64,000 bases of DNA. It comes from Arthrobacter ulcerisalmonis. Lineage in GTDB: Bacteria > Actinomycetota > Actinomycetes > Actinomycetales > Micrococcaceae. Below the pieces are notes generated by a model. It saw nothing but the letters and a program-made list of their open reading frames with translations, was not told where the DNA came from and did not search any database. The stretch is taken from positions 359,351-423,350 of the forward strand of contig NZ_UXAU01000009.1 of NCBI RefSeq assembly GCF_900609065.1, in the 5' to 3' direction. Shown in pieces: positions 43,723-50,663 of the stretch. Made by a program: the position numbers and the translations under genes. How positions within the stretch are numbered: position 1 is the stretch's first letter; the number at the start of each line of letters is the position of its first letter.

Positions 43723-44541
43723 CTAATGGCCGTCGACGCCGAGGCTGGCGAGGAGGGACGCGCGGAGGGCCGCGAGTTCGGCCGAGCCGCGGTTGCGCGG
43801 ACGGCGGCCTGGAACTTCGACGGTGCGGATGATGCTCGCGCCGGGGTTGCCGTCGTCGACCGCTCCGAGGACGATGATCCGGTCCGCGAGTTGAAGGGCC
43901 TCGTCGACGTCGTGGGTCACCAGGAGCACGGTGGTGGGTTCGGCCCGGTGGATGTCCAGCAGCAGGTCCTGCATCTTGATCCGGGTGAGGGCATCGAGGG
44001 CACCGAACGGTTCGTCGAGCAGCAAGACGCTGGGGTTCCTGGCCAGGGCGCGGGCCAGCGAGGCACGCTGGGCCATGCCGCCGGAGACTTCACGCGGGCG
44101 GTGGCCGGCGAAGGCGTCCAGGCCGACAAGCTCCAGCAGGCGCGCCACCTGGGCGGCACCGGTCTTGCTGTCAGTGCCCGCCGGAAGGCCGATCGCGACG
44201 TTCCCCTGCAGCGTCTTCCACGGCAGCAGCCGCGGTTCCTGGAAGGCGAAGGCACAACGAGGATCGATGCCTTGGACAGGAGAATCGGCGATCACCACGG
44301 CGCCCGCGCTGGGGGAGTCCAGCCCGGCGGCAGCCCTGAGCAACGTTGACTTGCCGCATCCTGACGGGCCAAGGATGGCCAAGACTTCGCCGGCAGCCAC
44401 CTCGAAGGTGACATCGCGGAGGACCGTGTGGGCGGTTGCACCCGCTCCGAAGGTTCGGCGCAGGCCGCGGAAGGACACCGGCAAGGCCGGGGCGCTCACG
44501 GAGAGCGGGGCAGCTGACTGGGACGTTAAGGTTGCACTCAT
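43723..44541 (-). CDS. SsuB-like ABC transporter ATPase
   Basis: 272 residues from ATG 44541; GTG 44550 is too close to the ribosome site. Walker A GPSGCGKST, Q-loop FQEPRLLPWK, signature VSGGMAQRASLARALA, Walker B VLLLDEPFGALD and the switch His in THDVDEALQ are all intact. It powers sulfonate/sulfone uptake. GGAG at 44554-44551 is its ribosome site and partly belongs to the P1 stem of the SAM riboswitch, so translation is probably switched off by SAM. Confidence 0.93.
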   Translation of the reverse strand: MSATLTSQSAAPLSVSAPALPVSFRGLRRTFGAGATAHTVLRDVTFEVAAGEVLAILGPSGCGKSTLLRAAAGLDSPSAGAVVIADSPVQGIDPRCAFAFQEPRLLPWKTLQGNVAIGLPAGTDSKTGAAQVARLLELVGLDAFAGHRPREVSGGMAQRASLARALARNPSVLLLDEPFGALDALTRIKMQDLLLDIHRAEPTTVLLVTHDVDEALQLADRIIVLGAVDDGNPGASIIRTVEVPGRRPRNRGSAELAALRASLLASLGVDGH

Positions 44542-44551
44542 CAGGATCACT

Positions 44552-44717
44552 CCATCGGTCCTGGCAGTAGCACCCTACGGAGTCAGGCCGCGTTGTCCAG
44601 AGTGGTCAGTTCCGGATACCCAGGGCCAGGTCCTTGTTATCGAATGGCGTTGGGAACACCACTCGACCAGGGTTGCTGCGGCTTCATCGATCCAGGTCTC
44701 TCGGCCGCTCGGGATGG
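44552..44717 (-). ncRNA. SAM riboswitch (SAM-I clan) controlling the sulfur operon
   Basis: On the minus strand CCATC (44717-44713) pairs with GATGG (44556-44552) as P1. Between them are GAGCGGCCGAGAGACCTGG, GATGAAGCCGCAGCAACC and GGTGCTACTGCCAGGACC, matching the conserved P2 and P3/P4 blocks of SAM-I type aptamers. An insertion of about 70 nt extends P3. The 3' side of P1 runs into GGAG, the ribosome site of the ATPase gene. P1 formation with SAM bound should therefore hide it. The aptamer could belong to the SAM-I/IV variant group. Confidence 0.85.
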
Positions 44718-44862
44718 TCACTACCAACTAGACCCGAGGCGAAGCTGACAATCCAAATTTTGCGAAGACCTGCGTAATGTTCGTTCATATCGCTGATGAG
44801 TGCCGAAAATCAGTCAAATATTCGACGGTTCCCATCGTGGCATATCGACGTAGGCTTGCTTC

Positions 44863-45288
44863 ATGAGCCACACGAACGATCCTGCAGTCATTGAGCGCCT
44901 GATGCGAACCAAAGGCCGCTGGGCGATTGTGGGCCTGACCACCAATGAATGGCGGGCAGCGTACGATGTTTCGTTGCTCATCCGCGACAGGTTGGGCATG
45001 GAGATCGTCCCGGTGAACCTGCCCGGTGACGCTGTGCACGGCGAAGTGGGGTACAGCAGCCTGGCCGAGATTCCGGCAGCGAAGCAGCCCATCGACGTCG
45101 TGGACTGCTTTGTGAATTCCCAGAAGGTGGGTGCGGTGGTGGATCAGGCGATCGCCATTGGCGCCAAAGCCGTCTGGCTGCAGCTGGGCGTGATCGACGA
45201 AGCCGCCGCGGCGCGTGCCGCCGCAGCAGGCCTCGACGTGGTGATGAATACCTGCCCCGCGCAGCAGGCCGGACGGTTCAACCTCTAG
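44863..45288 (+). CDS. CoA-binding domain protein (YccU-like), second copy
   Basis: 141 residues. GRWAIVGLTTNEWRAAYDVS, IDVVDCFVNSQKVGAVVDQA, KAVWLQLGVIDEAAA and VVMNTCP follow the CoA-binding fold, parallel to the protein at 36742 but clearly diverged. It is divergent from the SAM-riboswitch operon. A TAGGCT box (44851-44856) ends 6 nt before ATG 44863 without a ribosome site, so it is probably leaderless. Role unknown. Confidence 0.88.
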   Translation: MSHTNDPAVIERLMRTKGRWAIVGLTTNEWRAAYDVSLLIRDRLGMEIVPVNLPGDAVHGEVGYSSLAEIPAAKQPIDVVDCFVNSQKVGAVVDQAIAIGAKAVWLQLGVIDEAAAARAAAAGLDVVMNTCPAQQAGRFNL

Positions 45289-46313
45289 CTGGCGATAAGT
45301 TCCGGGTAGTGTCGCTCGGTCACGTCCGGGTGTGCACGCATCCGGCCCTTGAGCATGTTCAGGCCGAACGAGGCCAGCATAGGGTTGCTGGGGTCATCAG
45401 AGAGGCCGCGGGCTTGTGCCTTGAGCTCGGGGGAGAGCGGTACGGGTTCGATGACTGCGTCGAGGCGTGGTGACCAGAAGAACGGCACCGAGTAGCGGTC
45501 CACGCCAGCCGGCGGAGCCTTGACGCGGTGGATGGTGGCAGCCAGGAAGCCTTCCGTTGCCACCTCAAGCATTTCGCCAAGGTTGACCACCAGCGCACCC
45601 GGGATAGGCTCCACCGTTGCCCACTCGGTGGTGCCGGGCGGCAGCACCTCAAGCCCGCCCACCTCGTCCTGCAGGAGCAGCGTCACAAAGCCATAGTCGG
45701 CATGGGAACCCACGCCTTGGTCGCCTGCTGCGGCTACCACGCCGCCCACGTAGTGTACGAGTTTGCCCATCCAGGCGGGCTGGTCACCGAATGGTTCGTC
45801 GAAGTGGTTTTCCGGCAGGTCCAGCGAAACGGCGATGCCGCGGAGCAGTTCCATGCCAACATCTGACATCAACTGCGCCCACGCCATGGCCATGGGTTCG
45901 AGCTCCGGCAGGGCCTCATCCGGCCACAGGTTGTGGCCCTGGAGCAGCCAGTATGGCTGGTCGGCGGGGTAGTCCTTGACCGGCTCACGCTCGGGGGAGT
46001 AGTCGATTTGCTCGCGGGCGTCAGCCTTGCCCTGGGTGACCTCGGTGCCCATTCGGGTGTAGCCGCGGAAGTGTGGCGAAAGCCGGTTGTCCAGCTTCAT
46101 CCGCTCCTCGAGGGGCAGGTTGAAGAGCCGCTTGAGCATGGCGAGCATGTCATCAGCCTGGGTGGGCGTAGCGCCGTACCCGGTGATCTGGAAGAAGCCA
46201 ACGTTGTGCGCGGCGTCGCGCAGCCTGTCGATGAATTCCGGGCTGAACCCGCCATTGGGCTCGCGCGCGGTACTCATGTCGAGGACGGGAATGGTGGCTT
46301 GATCTGGGGACAT
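45285..46313 (-). CDS. Isopenicillin N synthase-like 2-oxoglutarate/Fe(II) dioxygenase
   Basis: 342 residues. An N-terminal DIOX_N region (IPVLDMSTAREPNGGF; RDAAHNVGFFQITGYG) is followed by the double-stranded beta helix. The iron ligands lie in GSHADYG (His, Asp) and ATIHRVK (His), and the co-substrate Arg in DRYSVPFFWSP. It hydroxylates or desaturates an unknown small molecule. Its stop overlaps the end of the convergent CoA-binding gene by four bases. Confidence 0.92.
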   Translation of the reverse strand: MSPDQATIPVLDMSTAREPNGGFSPEFIDRLRDAAHNVGFFQITGYGATPTQADDMLAMLKRLFNLPLEERMKLDNRLSPHFRGYTRMGTEVTQGKADAREQIDYSPEREPVKDYPADQPYWLLQGHNLWPDEALPELEPMAMAWAQLMSDVGMELLRGIAVSLDLPENHFDEPFGDQPAWMGKLVHYVGGVVAAAGDQGVGSHADYGFVTLLLQDEVGGLEVLPPGTTEWATVEPIPGALVVNLGEMLEVATEGFLAATIHRVKAPPAGVDRYSVPFFWSPRLDAVIEPVPLSPELKAQARGLSDDPSNPMLASFGLNMLKGRMRAHPDVTERHYPELIAS

Positions 46314-46439
46314 ATTTGCAGATTAGCACCGTACGTTACGCCATGGACGGGTTTCATTTAGCCAGGTTTCGCCGTCTTACGGCAGGTTACTTTCGGCTTT
46401 TCTTTTCGCGTTCGGTCTATGCCAGATTCGTCGTTGTAA

Positions 46440-46524
46440 CCATCTTGAGCGGCTGAGAGACCTGGCTCCGTGACGCCGCAGCAACCCCCTCCTTCGAGGA
46501 CGGTGCTACCGCCAGGACCGATGG
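46440..46524 (+). ncRNA. SAM riboswitch (SAM-I clan) before a small reading frame
   Basis: CCATC (46440-46444) pairs with GATGG (46520-46524) as P1. Inside are GAGCGGCTGAGAGACCTGG, TGACGCCGCAGCAACC, a hairpin around TTCG and GGTGCTACCGCCAGGACC. Block by block it matches the riboswitch at 44552-44717, but without the P3 insertion. As there, P1 runs into GGAG, a ribosome site 6 nt before GTG 46533. Transcription is on the plus strand, opposite to the neighbouring dioxygenase. Confidence 0.83.
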
Positions 46525-46532
46525 AGAACTTC

Positions 46533-46682
46533 GTGTTCCCGTTGGTGGGCTGCGAACTCTCACGCCCGCACCATATCCATAATCCCGCAGTGTTCGAGGC
46601 CAAAATGGTGGGCGATTTTGAGGTCAATGGCACCCGACCAGTCGGCCTGAACAGCATCGGAGATGCCCCGGGCGCCAGATAG
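46533..46682 (+). CDS. Predicted 49-residue protein under SAM riboswitch control
   Basis: GTG 46533 follows GGAG (46523-46526) at good spacing, exactly where the sister riboswitch places its ribosome site. The frame encodes MFPLVGCELSRPHHIHNPAV and ends NSIGDAPGAR at 46682. It is also open upstream through the aptamer (ATG 46521). I do not recognise it. It has two adjacent histidines and one cysteine, no signal peptide and no membrane helix. It may be a real small protein or the remnant of a larger methionine-related gene. Support is positional only. Confidence 0.45.
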   Translation: MFPLVGCELSRPHHIHNPAVFEAKMVGDFEVNGTRPVGLNSIGDAPGAR

Positions 46683-46697
46683 CCGTAGCCTGACTTC

Positions 46698-47105
46698 ATG
46701 GACGCGGCCACGCTTCGCACACTGTGCTTGTCATTCCCCGGTGCTTTCGAGGACTTTCCGTTTGGCCCCGAGACCTCCGTCTTTAAGGTCAAGGCCCAGG
46801 TGGCTGGCGGTGCCCGGCATGAGGCCAAGCTCTTCGCCATGGCGGCACTGGACGCGCCGGAGCTGACTGTCAGCCTCAAATGCGAGCCGGCGTTGGCTGA
46901 ACAGTTGCGGGCAGCGAACCCCGAGATTACCGGGGCCTGGCATATGAACAAGACGCATTGGAACGGCGTGCGGCTCGACGGTGACTTGGCCGACGCCATG
47001 GTCCAGGACATGGTGGAGGACTCGTACGATCTGGTGGTGGCCACGCTGAGCCGCAAGCAGCAGGAGCAGCTGGGATGGGCGAGGGTGGTGCGCGGTGAAG
47101 GCTGA
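46698..47105 (+). CDS. MmcQ/YjbR-family protein
   Basis: 135 residues. LSFPGAFEDFPFGPETSVFK at the start, and LTVSLKCEPALAEQL with HMNKTHWNGVRLDGDLADAM further on, match the YjbR/MmcQ fold, which is cyanobacterial-phosphotransfer-like and sometimes called DNA-binding. A TAGCCT box (46686-46691) ends 6 nt before ATG 46698, so it may be leaderless. Alternatively it continues the riboswitch transcript, since the small frame stops 15 nt upstream. It overlaps the next gene. Confidence 0.9.
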   Translation: MDAATLRTLCLSFPGAFEDFPFGPETSVFKVKAQVAGGARHEAKLFAMAALDAPELTVSLKCEPALAEQLRAANPEITGAWHMNKTHWNGVRLDGDLADAMVQDMVEDSYDLVVATLSRKQQEQLGWARVVRGEG

Positions 47106-47646
47106 TGCTCCGCCGCCGGCCGGCCGACTCAACTACCCCGGCGTGGGTGGCACCGAGCATGGTGTGGCGCCAGCAGGTTTCAACCACGTTCTATCAGTAG
47201 TGGAGTTGGGCAACGGGGCGGAGCTGTACCAGCGGGTAGCGGCGGGCATTCTGGGGTGGGAGTTGCAGCGCAGGGCAGGCCTCCGGGTCCAGGCGGATTC
47301 GCCCGTGGCGATTCCCGGCGCGCGCGTGGTGAGCGGATTCGGCGTCGGGCCCTTCCGTCTTAACGCGCCCTGCGAGGTGGTCTGGGTCCGGCAGCCCACG
47401 GACCAGCCGGGGCGGGCAGGGTTTGGCTACGGAACCCTCCCCGGACATCCAGCCAGCGGCGAGGAGTCCTTCGAGGTGGTCCTCGCGGACACCGGCGCCG
47501 TGACACTGCAGATCAGGGCCTTCAGCAGGCCGGCGAATTGGTTCTACACGGCCGGCGCACCGGTGACGGCCGCCGCCCAGCGGCACGTTACTGCCCGGTA
47601 CATTGAAGGGGCACTCTCGCTTTCAACGGAAGGACATTCGCTGTGA
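47095..47646 (+). CDS. DUF1990 protein
   Basis: 183 residues from GTG 47095, overlapping the MmcQ gene by 11 bases. LNYPGVGGTEHGVAPAGFNH, GAELYQRVAAGILGWELQRR, GYGTLPGHPASGEESFEVVL and TLQIRAFSRPANWFYTAGAP follow the DUF1990 pattern, a START-like fold of unknown role common in actinobacteria. It overlaps the start of the monooxygenase gene, so three genes are translated together. Confidence 0.88.
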   Translation: MKADAPPPAGRLNYPGVGGTEHGVAPAGFNHVLSVVELGNGAELYQRVAAGILGWELQRRAGLRVQADSPVAIPGARVVSGFGVGPFRLNAPCEVVWVRQPTDQPGRAGFGYGTLPGHPASGEESFEVVLADTGAVTLQIRAFSRPANWFYTAGAPVTAAAQRHVTARYIEGALSLSTEGHSL

Positions 47647-47960
47647 TTTTCATTGTGGTCAAATTCAAGGTCAAGCCCGACTGGTCCGAACGCTGGCTCG
47701 ACTTGGTGGACAGTTTCACGCAGGCGACCCGGCAAGAGCCCGGAAACCTCTGGTTTGACTGGTCCCGGAGCGTTGCGGACGCCAACGAGTTCGTCCTGGT
47801 GGAAGCCTTCAAGGACGGCGCTGCCGGCGATCACGTCAACAGCGAGCATTTCAAGCAAGCCATGATCGACATGCGCCCGGCGCTGGTGGAGACGCCGCGC
47901 ATCATCAGCCGCGAGGTCGACGGCGAGGGCTGGGACACCATGGGCGAACTCACCATCTGA
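47643..47960 (+). CDS. ABM-family putative quinol monooxygenase
   Basis: 105 residues from GTG 47643. A single antibiotic biosynthesis monooxygenase domain, ferredoxin-like, contains FIVVKFKVKPDWSERWLDLV, FVLVEAFKDGAAGDHVNSEH and FKQAMIDMRPALVETPRIIS. Related small proteins oxidise quinols without a cofactor; substrate unknown. It ends 4 nt from the convergent histidine kinase. Confidence 0.88.
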   Translation: MIFIVVKFKVKPDWSERWLDLVDSFTQATRQEPGNLWFDWSRSVADANEFVLVEAFKDGAAGDHVNSEHFKQAMIDMRPALVETPRIISREVDGEGWDTMGELTI

Positions 47961-47964
47961 GGAC

Positions 47965-49179
47965 TCAGCTGGGCAGCGCCCGGGCGGCGTCGAAAGGCAC
48001 CACCGCGGCGACCACCCATTGTGTTCCGCTGGTTTCCGCAGCCAGGGTGCCGCCCAGCCGTTCCACCCGCTCGTGCATGAAGCCGAGCCCGAATCCACTG
48101 TTGGGGATCCTGGACGCGTGGCCGGTGGCCTGGGCGCCGTTCGCGATGCGGAGTTCGAGAGCCTCGGGCCCGGCCGTGATTCGGATGTCCACTGTGGAAC
48201 CGGGGGCGGCATGGACGATCACATTGGTTCCGCATTCTCGCAGGACCGGGAGCATGCCCAGCTGGATGTTGGCCGGAAGCGCGTCCAGGTCGCCGGTCAC
48301 GGCAAGCGTGACGGGATAGCCCAGCCGTCGCAGGTGGCCTGCGATGTTGTCGGCTGAGGTGGCCAGCGATGCCGCGACGGGTTCTGCGGGCTGTGCCGTC
48401 GGCGGTGACAGGACCCGCATCATGGAGCGGAGGTCAGCCAACGCAGTGTGTGCTGCCTCGGAGATTGCCTCGAGGCTTTGCCGCTGCCGCCCCGGATCGG
48501 GTGTGGACAGGGCTGCGTCCGCCTGTAGCGCGATGATGGTGACATCGTGGGCAATCACATCGTGGAGATCCCGGGTCATCTGCCGACGGCTGGCAGCCAG
48601 CAGCTCGGCATGATCCAGTTTGGCGCGTATGTTGGCTGCCGTTGAATCCGCCAGTTGCTCCCTGGACCGCACACCGGCACGGCAGATTCCGAATAACAGT
48701 GCCACTGCCACTGCCAGGACCACATTGATGATCAGGTAGTCCTGTGGAATGAGGGCAGCATTGATCGTCAGCCAGGCGAGCACCGCCACCAGGATCGCAG
48801 TGCTGACCCGCCGACTGCCCGCGAAAGCGGACACCAGGACGGTGAGGGCCAGGAAGAAAAGGGCGGGCGACGCCGGGACGGCCAGTTCGAAACAAGCCCC
48901 CGCCAGGGTGATGGCGGCACCTTGCCAGCAGCGGACGGTGGCCAGCAGCGGCCCCAGCGTGAGCAGAACCAGGCCGATCACCGGCAGGTATGCCACCGCC
49001 GTCGCCGCATTGGCGGCCCCAGCCACAGCGGCTGGAAGGTCCGTCAGTAACGACCACAGCGACAACACCGCAACTGCTACCCGCCACGCAATAGGAAGCG
49101 GGCGGGTAGCAAACGTCCCCTGGAAAGCGGCGGGCAACGGGCTGGCAGGCTTCCGGAGGCGCTGACGTGTGGGCTGCAT
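47965..49179 (-). CDS. NarL-type sensor histidine kinase beside the bacteriocin locus
   Basis: 404 residues. Six or so membrane helices fill residues 30-175. A HisKA_3 domain (MTRDLHDVIAHDVTIIALQA) holds the phospho-His, and an HATPase domain ends in GFGLGFMHERVERLGGTLAA. The N-box is atypical (LRECGTNVIVHA, with Cys-Gly where Ala-Leu is usual). It lies 47 nt downstream of a small secreted-peptide gene on the same strand and is divergent from its likely response regulator at 49540. A polytopic sensor next to a secreted peptide suggests peptide sensing, which is inference. Confidence 0.9.
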   Translation of the reverse strand: MQPTRQRLRKPASPLPAAFQGTFATRPLPIAWRVAVAVLSLWSLLTDLPAAVAGAANAATAVAYLPVIGLVLLTLGPLLATVRCWQGAAITLAGACFELAVPASPALFFLALTVLVSAFAGSRRVSTAILVAVLAWLTINAALIPQDYLIINVVLAVAVALLFGICRAGVRSREQLADSTAANIRAKLDHAELLAASRRQMTRDLHDVIAHDVTIIALQADAALSTPDPGRQRQSLEAISEAAHTALADLRSMMRVLSPPTAQPAEPVAASLATSADNIAGHLRRLGYPVTLAVTGDLDALPANIQLGMLPVLRECGTNVIVHAAPGSTVDIRITAGPEALELRIANGAQATGHASRIPNSGFGLGFMHERVERLGGTLAAETSGTQWVVAAVVPFDAARALPS

Positions 49180-49226
49180 GAAGCAACCGTACCGAACAGC
49201 TCCGCCCCATCCCGAGCGGCGATCGG

Positions 49227-49430
49227 TCAGCAGAGGCGCAACAGCAGGCAGCGGATGCGATTGATCTCATCGAACATGCCGTTCGGCGAAGCAGTCTGGC
49301 CGCCCTTGGCCACCGCGGCGCCAAGCACCGGCGCTGACGCTGTTGGCGGTGCGGCAACAGCCGCAACTGGAGCCGCCGCCAGGAGTGCGGCAATGCAGAC
49401 GGCAGAGGCTGCTGAACGGAAATGCTTCAC
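49227..49430 (-). CDS. Small secreted peptide upstream of the histidine kinase
   Basis: 67 residues from GTG 49430, with GGGGAAA upstream. A signal peptide (KHFRSAASAVCIAALLAAAP, then VAAVAA with a probable AxA cleavage) leaves a mature part of about 40 residues. That part is Ala/Pro/Gly-rich with a distinct end, MFDEINRIRCLLLRLC, carrying two cysteines six apart. It is not recognised. Position before the kinase and across from the response regulator makes it a candidate signal peptide or accessory of the system. Confidence 0.6.
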   Translation of the reverse strand: MKHFRSAASAVCIAALLAAAPVAAVAAPPTASAPVLGAAVAKGGQTASPNGMFDEINRIRCLLLRLC

Positions 49431-49503
49431 GTGGTTTCCCCAATCAATGGATAAAAAAGCTGTCCTGCCCAGTATTTTCTGCCGCTACTCATCTGAACAG
49501 CTA

Positions 49504-49533
49504 CGAAAGTCTCCATTCCGGGTCGCCTATAGT
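49504..49533 (+). promoter_or_regulatory. Promoter and shared CGAAAGT motif before the response regulator
   Basis: CGAAAGT (49504-49510) precedes TATAGT (49528-49533) by 17 nt. The -10 box ends 6 nt before GTG 49540, so the message is probably leaderless. CGAAAGTNNCC with an ATAGT box recurs before the bacteriocin gene at 50251. Confidence 0.5.
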
Positions 49534-49539
49534 CGAGGA

Positions 49540-50211
49540 GTGGACGAACAAAGCGGGCGGGACATCCAGGTCCTTGTGGTGGAGGACCAGGCACTGATGA
49601 GCCAGGCGTTGGCGATGTTTGTCGATGCTGGCCACGGGATGCGCTGCGTGGGCATCGCGGAGGACGGCGCAGCGGCTGTGCGAATGACCGCCGAGCTGCA
49701 ACCCGACGTCGTCCTGATGGATATGCAGCTCCCGGTCATGGACGGCGTGGAGGCCACCCGGCGGATCGCTGCTGCCCAGCATGTGCCGGCGATCGTCGCG
49801 GTCACCACGTTCGCCACCGAGGAATACCTGTTACCGGCGTTCCGCGCGGGCGTCCAGGGGTTTATCGTGAAGGATTCCCGGCCGCACGAAGTAGCCGCCG
49901 CCGTCGTGCAGGCCTTCGAGGGCAGCATGCCGGTGAGCCCGCAGGTTTCGCGTGCCCTGGTGCAACTCGCGGTGACCCAACCGGACCGCAGTGCGGACGC
50001 GAAGGAGCTGCCGGAGCCGCTGACGCCGCGCGAACGGGAGGTCCTGGCGTGCCTGGGCCAAGGCATGTCCAACCAGGAGATCGCGGCCGAGCTGTTCGTG
50101 ACCGAGGCGACGGTCAAAGCGCACGTGGGCCGGCTGATGGCCAAATTCGGGGTTGATAACCGCGTGAAACTTGTGGTCAACGGCGTCCGGCTGGGCTTAC
50201 TGACGCTCTGA
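49540..50211 (+). CDS. LuxR-type response regulator of the bacteriocin locus
   Basis: 223 residues from GTG 49540. The receiver domain (DIQVLVVEDQALMSQALAMF) has the phospho-acceptor Asp in VVLMDMQLPVMDG. The C-terminal LuxR helix-turn-helix has LTPREREVLACLGQGMSNQE and TEATVKAHVGRLMAKFGVDN. It is divergent from the kinase at 47965 and 170 nt upstream of the circular bacteriocin precursor on the same strand. It probably activates that operon in response to the kinase. Confidence 0.9.
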   Translation: MDEQSGRDIQVLVVEDQALMSQALAMFVDAGHGMRCVGIAEDGAAAVRMTAELQPDVVLMDMQLPVMDGVEATRRIAAAQHVPAIVAVTTFATEEYLLPAFRAGVQGFIVKDSRPHEVAAAVVQAFEGSMPVSPQVSRALVQLAVTQPDRSADAKELPEPLTPREREVLACLGQGMSNQEIAAELFVTEATVKAHVGRLMAKFGVDNRVKLVVNGVRLGLLTL

Positions 50212-50250
50212 TTCGCTGCTGCTCCCGGCCCTCTGGCGAACGGACGTAGC

Positions 50251-50278
50251 CGAAAGTAGCCCCTCGCGGCGCCATAGT
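50251..50278 (+). promoter_or_regulatory. Candidate promoter/operator of the bacteriocin operon
   Basis: CGAAAGTAGCC (50251-50261) and CATAGT (50273-50278) repeat the arrangement seen before the response regulator, with slightly shorter spacing. About 100 nt of leader would separate it from the precursor start. Confidence 0.45.
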
Positions 50279-50381
50279 GTGGACTTTTGGCCGACGCGCT
50301 GCGCACCGTCCCCTTCCTAGGCTTGCATCACCGGCAGGACATGCTCGGTGCAGGGACAAGCGTTACTCAAAAGGGGACATC

Positions 50382-50654
50382 ATGAAAAGTAAGGTACAGC
50401 GGGCAACAACGGTGGCCATCGCGGCCGGCATCGCAGCCCTCGGTTTGGTAGTGGGCGGTGTGGCCCTGGCATGGGTTGCAGGCTCGCTGGGAATCTCGAC
50501 GGCGGCGGCCAGCCAGATCGTCAATGCCGTACAGGTCGGTGGACTGGCATTGACGCTGGTTGGCGCGGCGTTCGGCTTCGGCGTGGGCAGCGCCCTGGTG
50601 GCCACCATCCGGTGGTACATCCTCCGCAAGGGCAAAGCAGTAGCAGTAGCCTAG
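50382..50654 (+). CDS. Circular bacteriocin precursor, AS-48/carnocyclin-like
   Basis: 90 residues from ATG 50382, with AAGGGG at 50371-50376. A basic, hydrophobic leader of about 28-30 residues (MKSKVQRATTVAIAAGIAAL and on) precedes a core of about 60. That core, from residue 36, reads LGISTAAASQIVNAVQVGG. Compared from memory with enterocin AS-48 it keeps Gly-Ile, Ala, Asn and the double Gly at the same spacing. The C-terminal cationic stretch RWYILRKGKAVAVA parallels the Lys-rich last helix of circular bacteriocins. Core length fits carnocyclin (60). No cysteines are present. Downstream genes match the maturation, transport and immunity set. Confidence 0.75.
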   Translation: MKSKVQRATTVAIAAGIAALGLVVGGVALAWVAGSLGISTAAASQIVNAVQVGGLALTLVGAAFGFGVGSALVATIRWYILRKGKAVAVA

Positions 50655-50663
50655 GCCGCAGCG

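Noticed and set aside
46358..47056. A 232-codon minus-strand frame covering the second SAM riboswitch
   Set aside because: It is antisense to the aptamer and MmcQ. The aptamer match and its ribosome site are on the plus strand.
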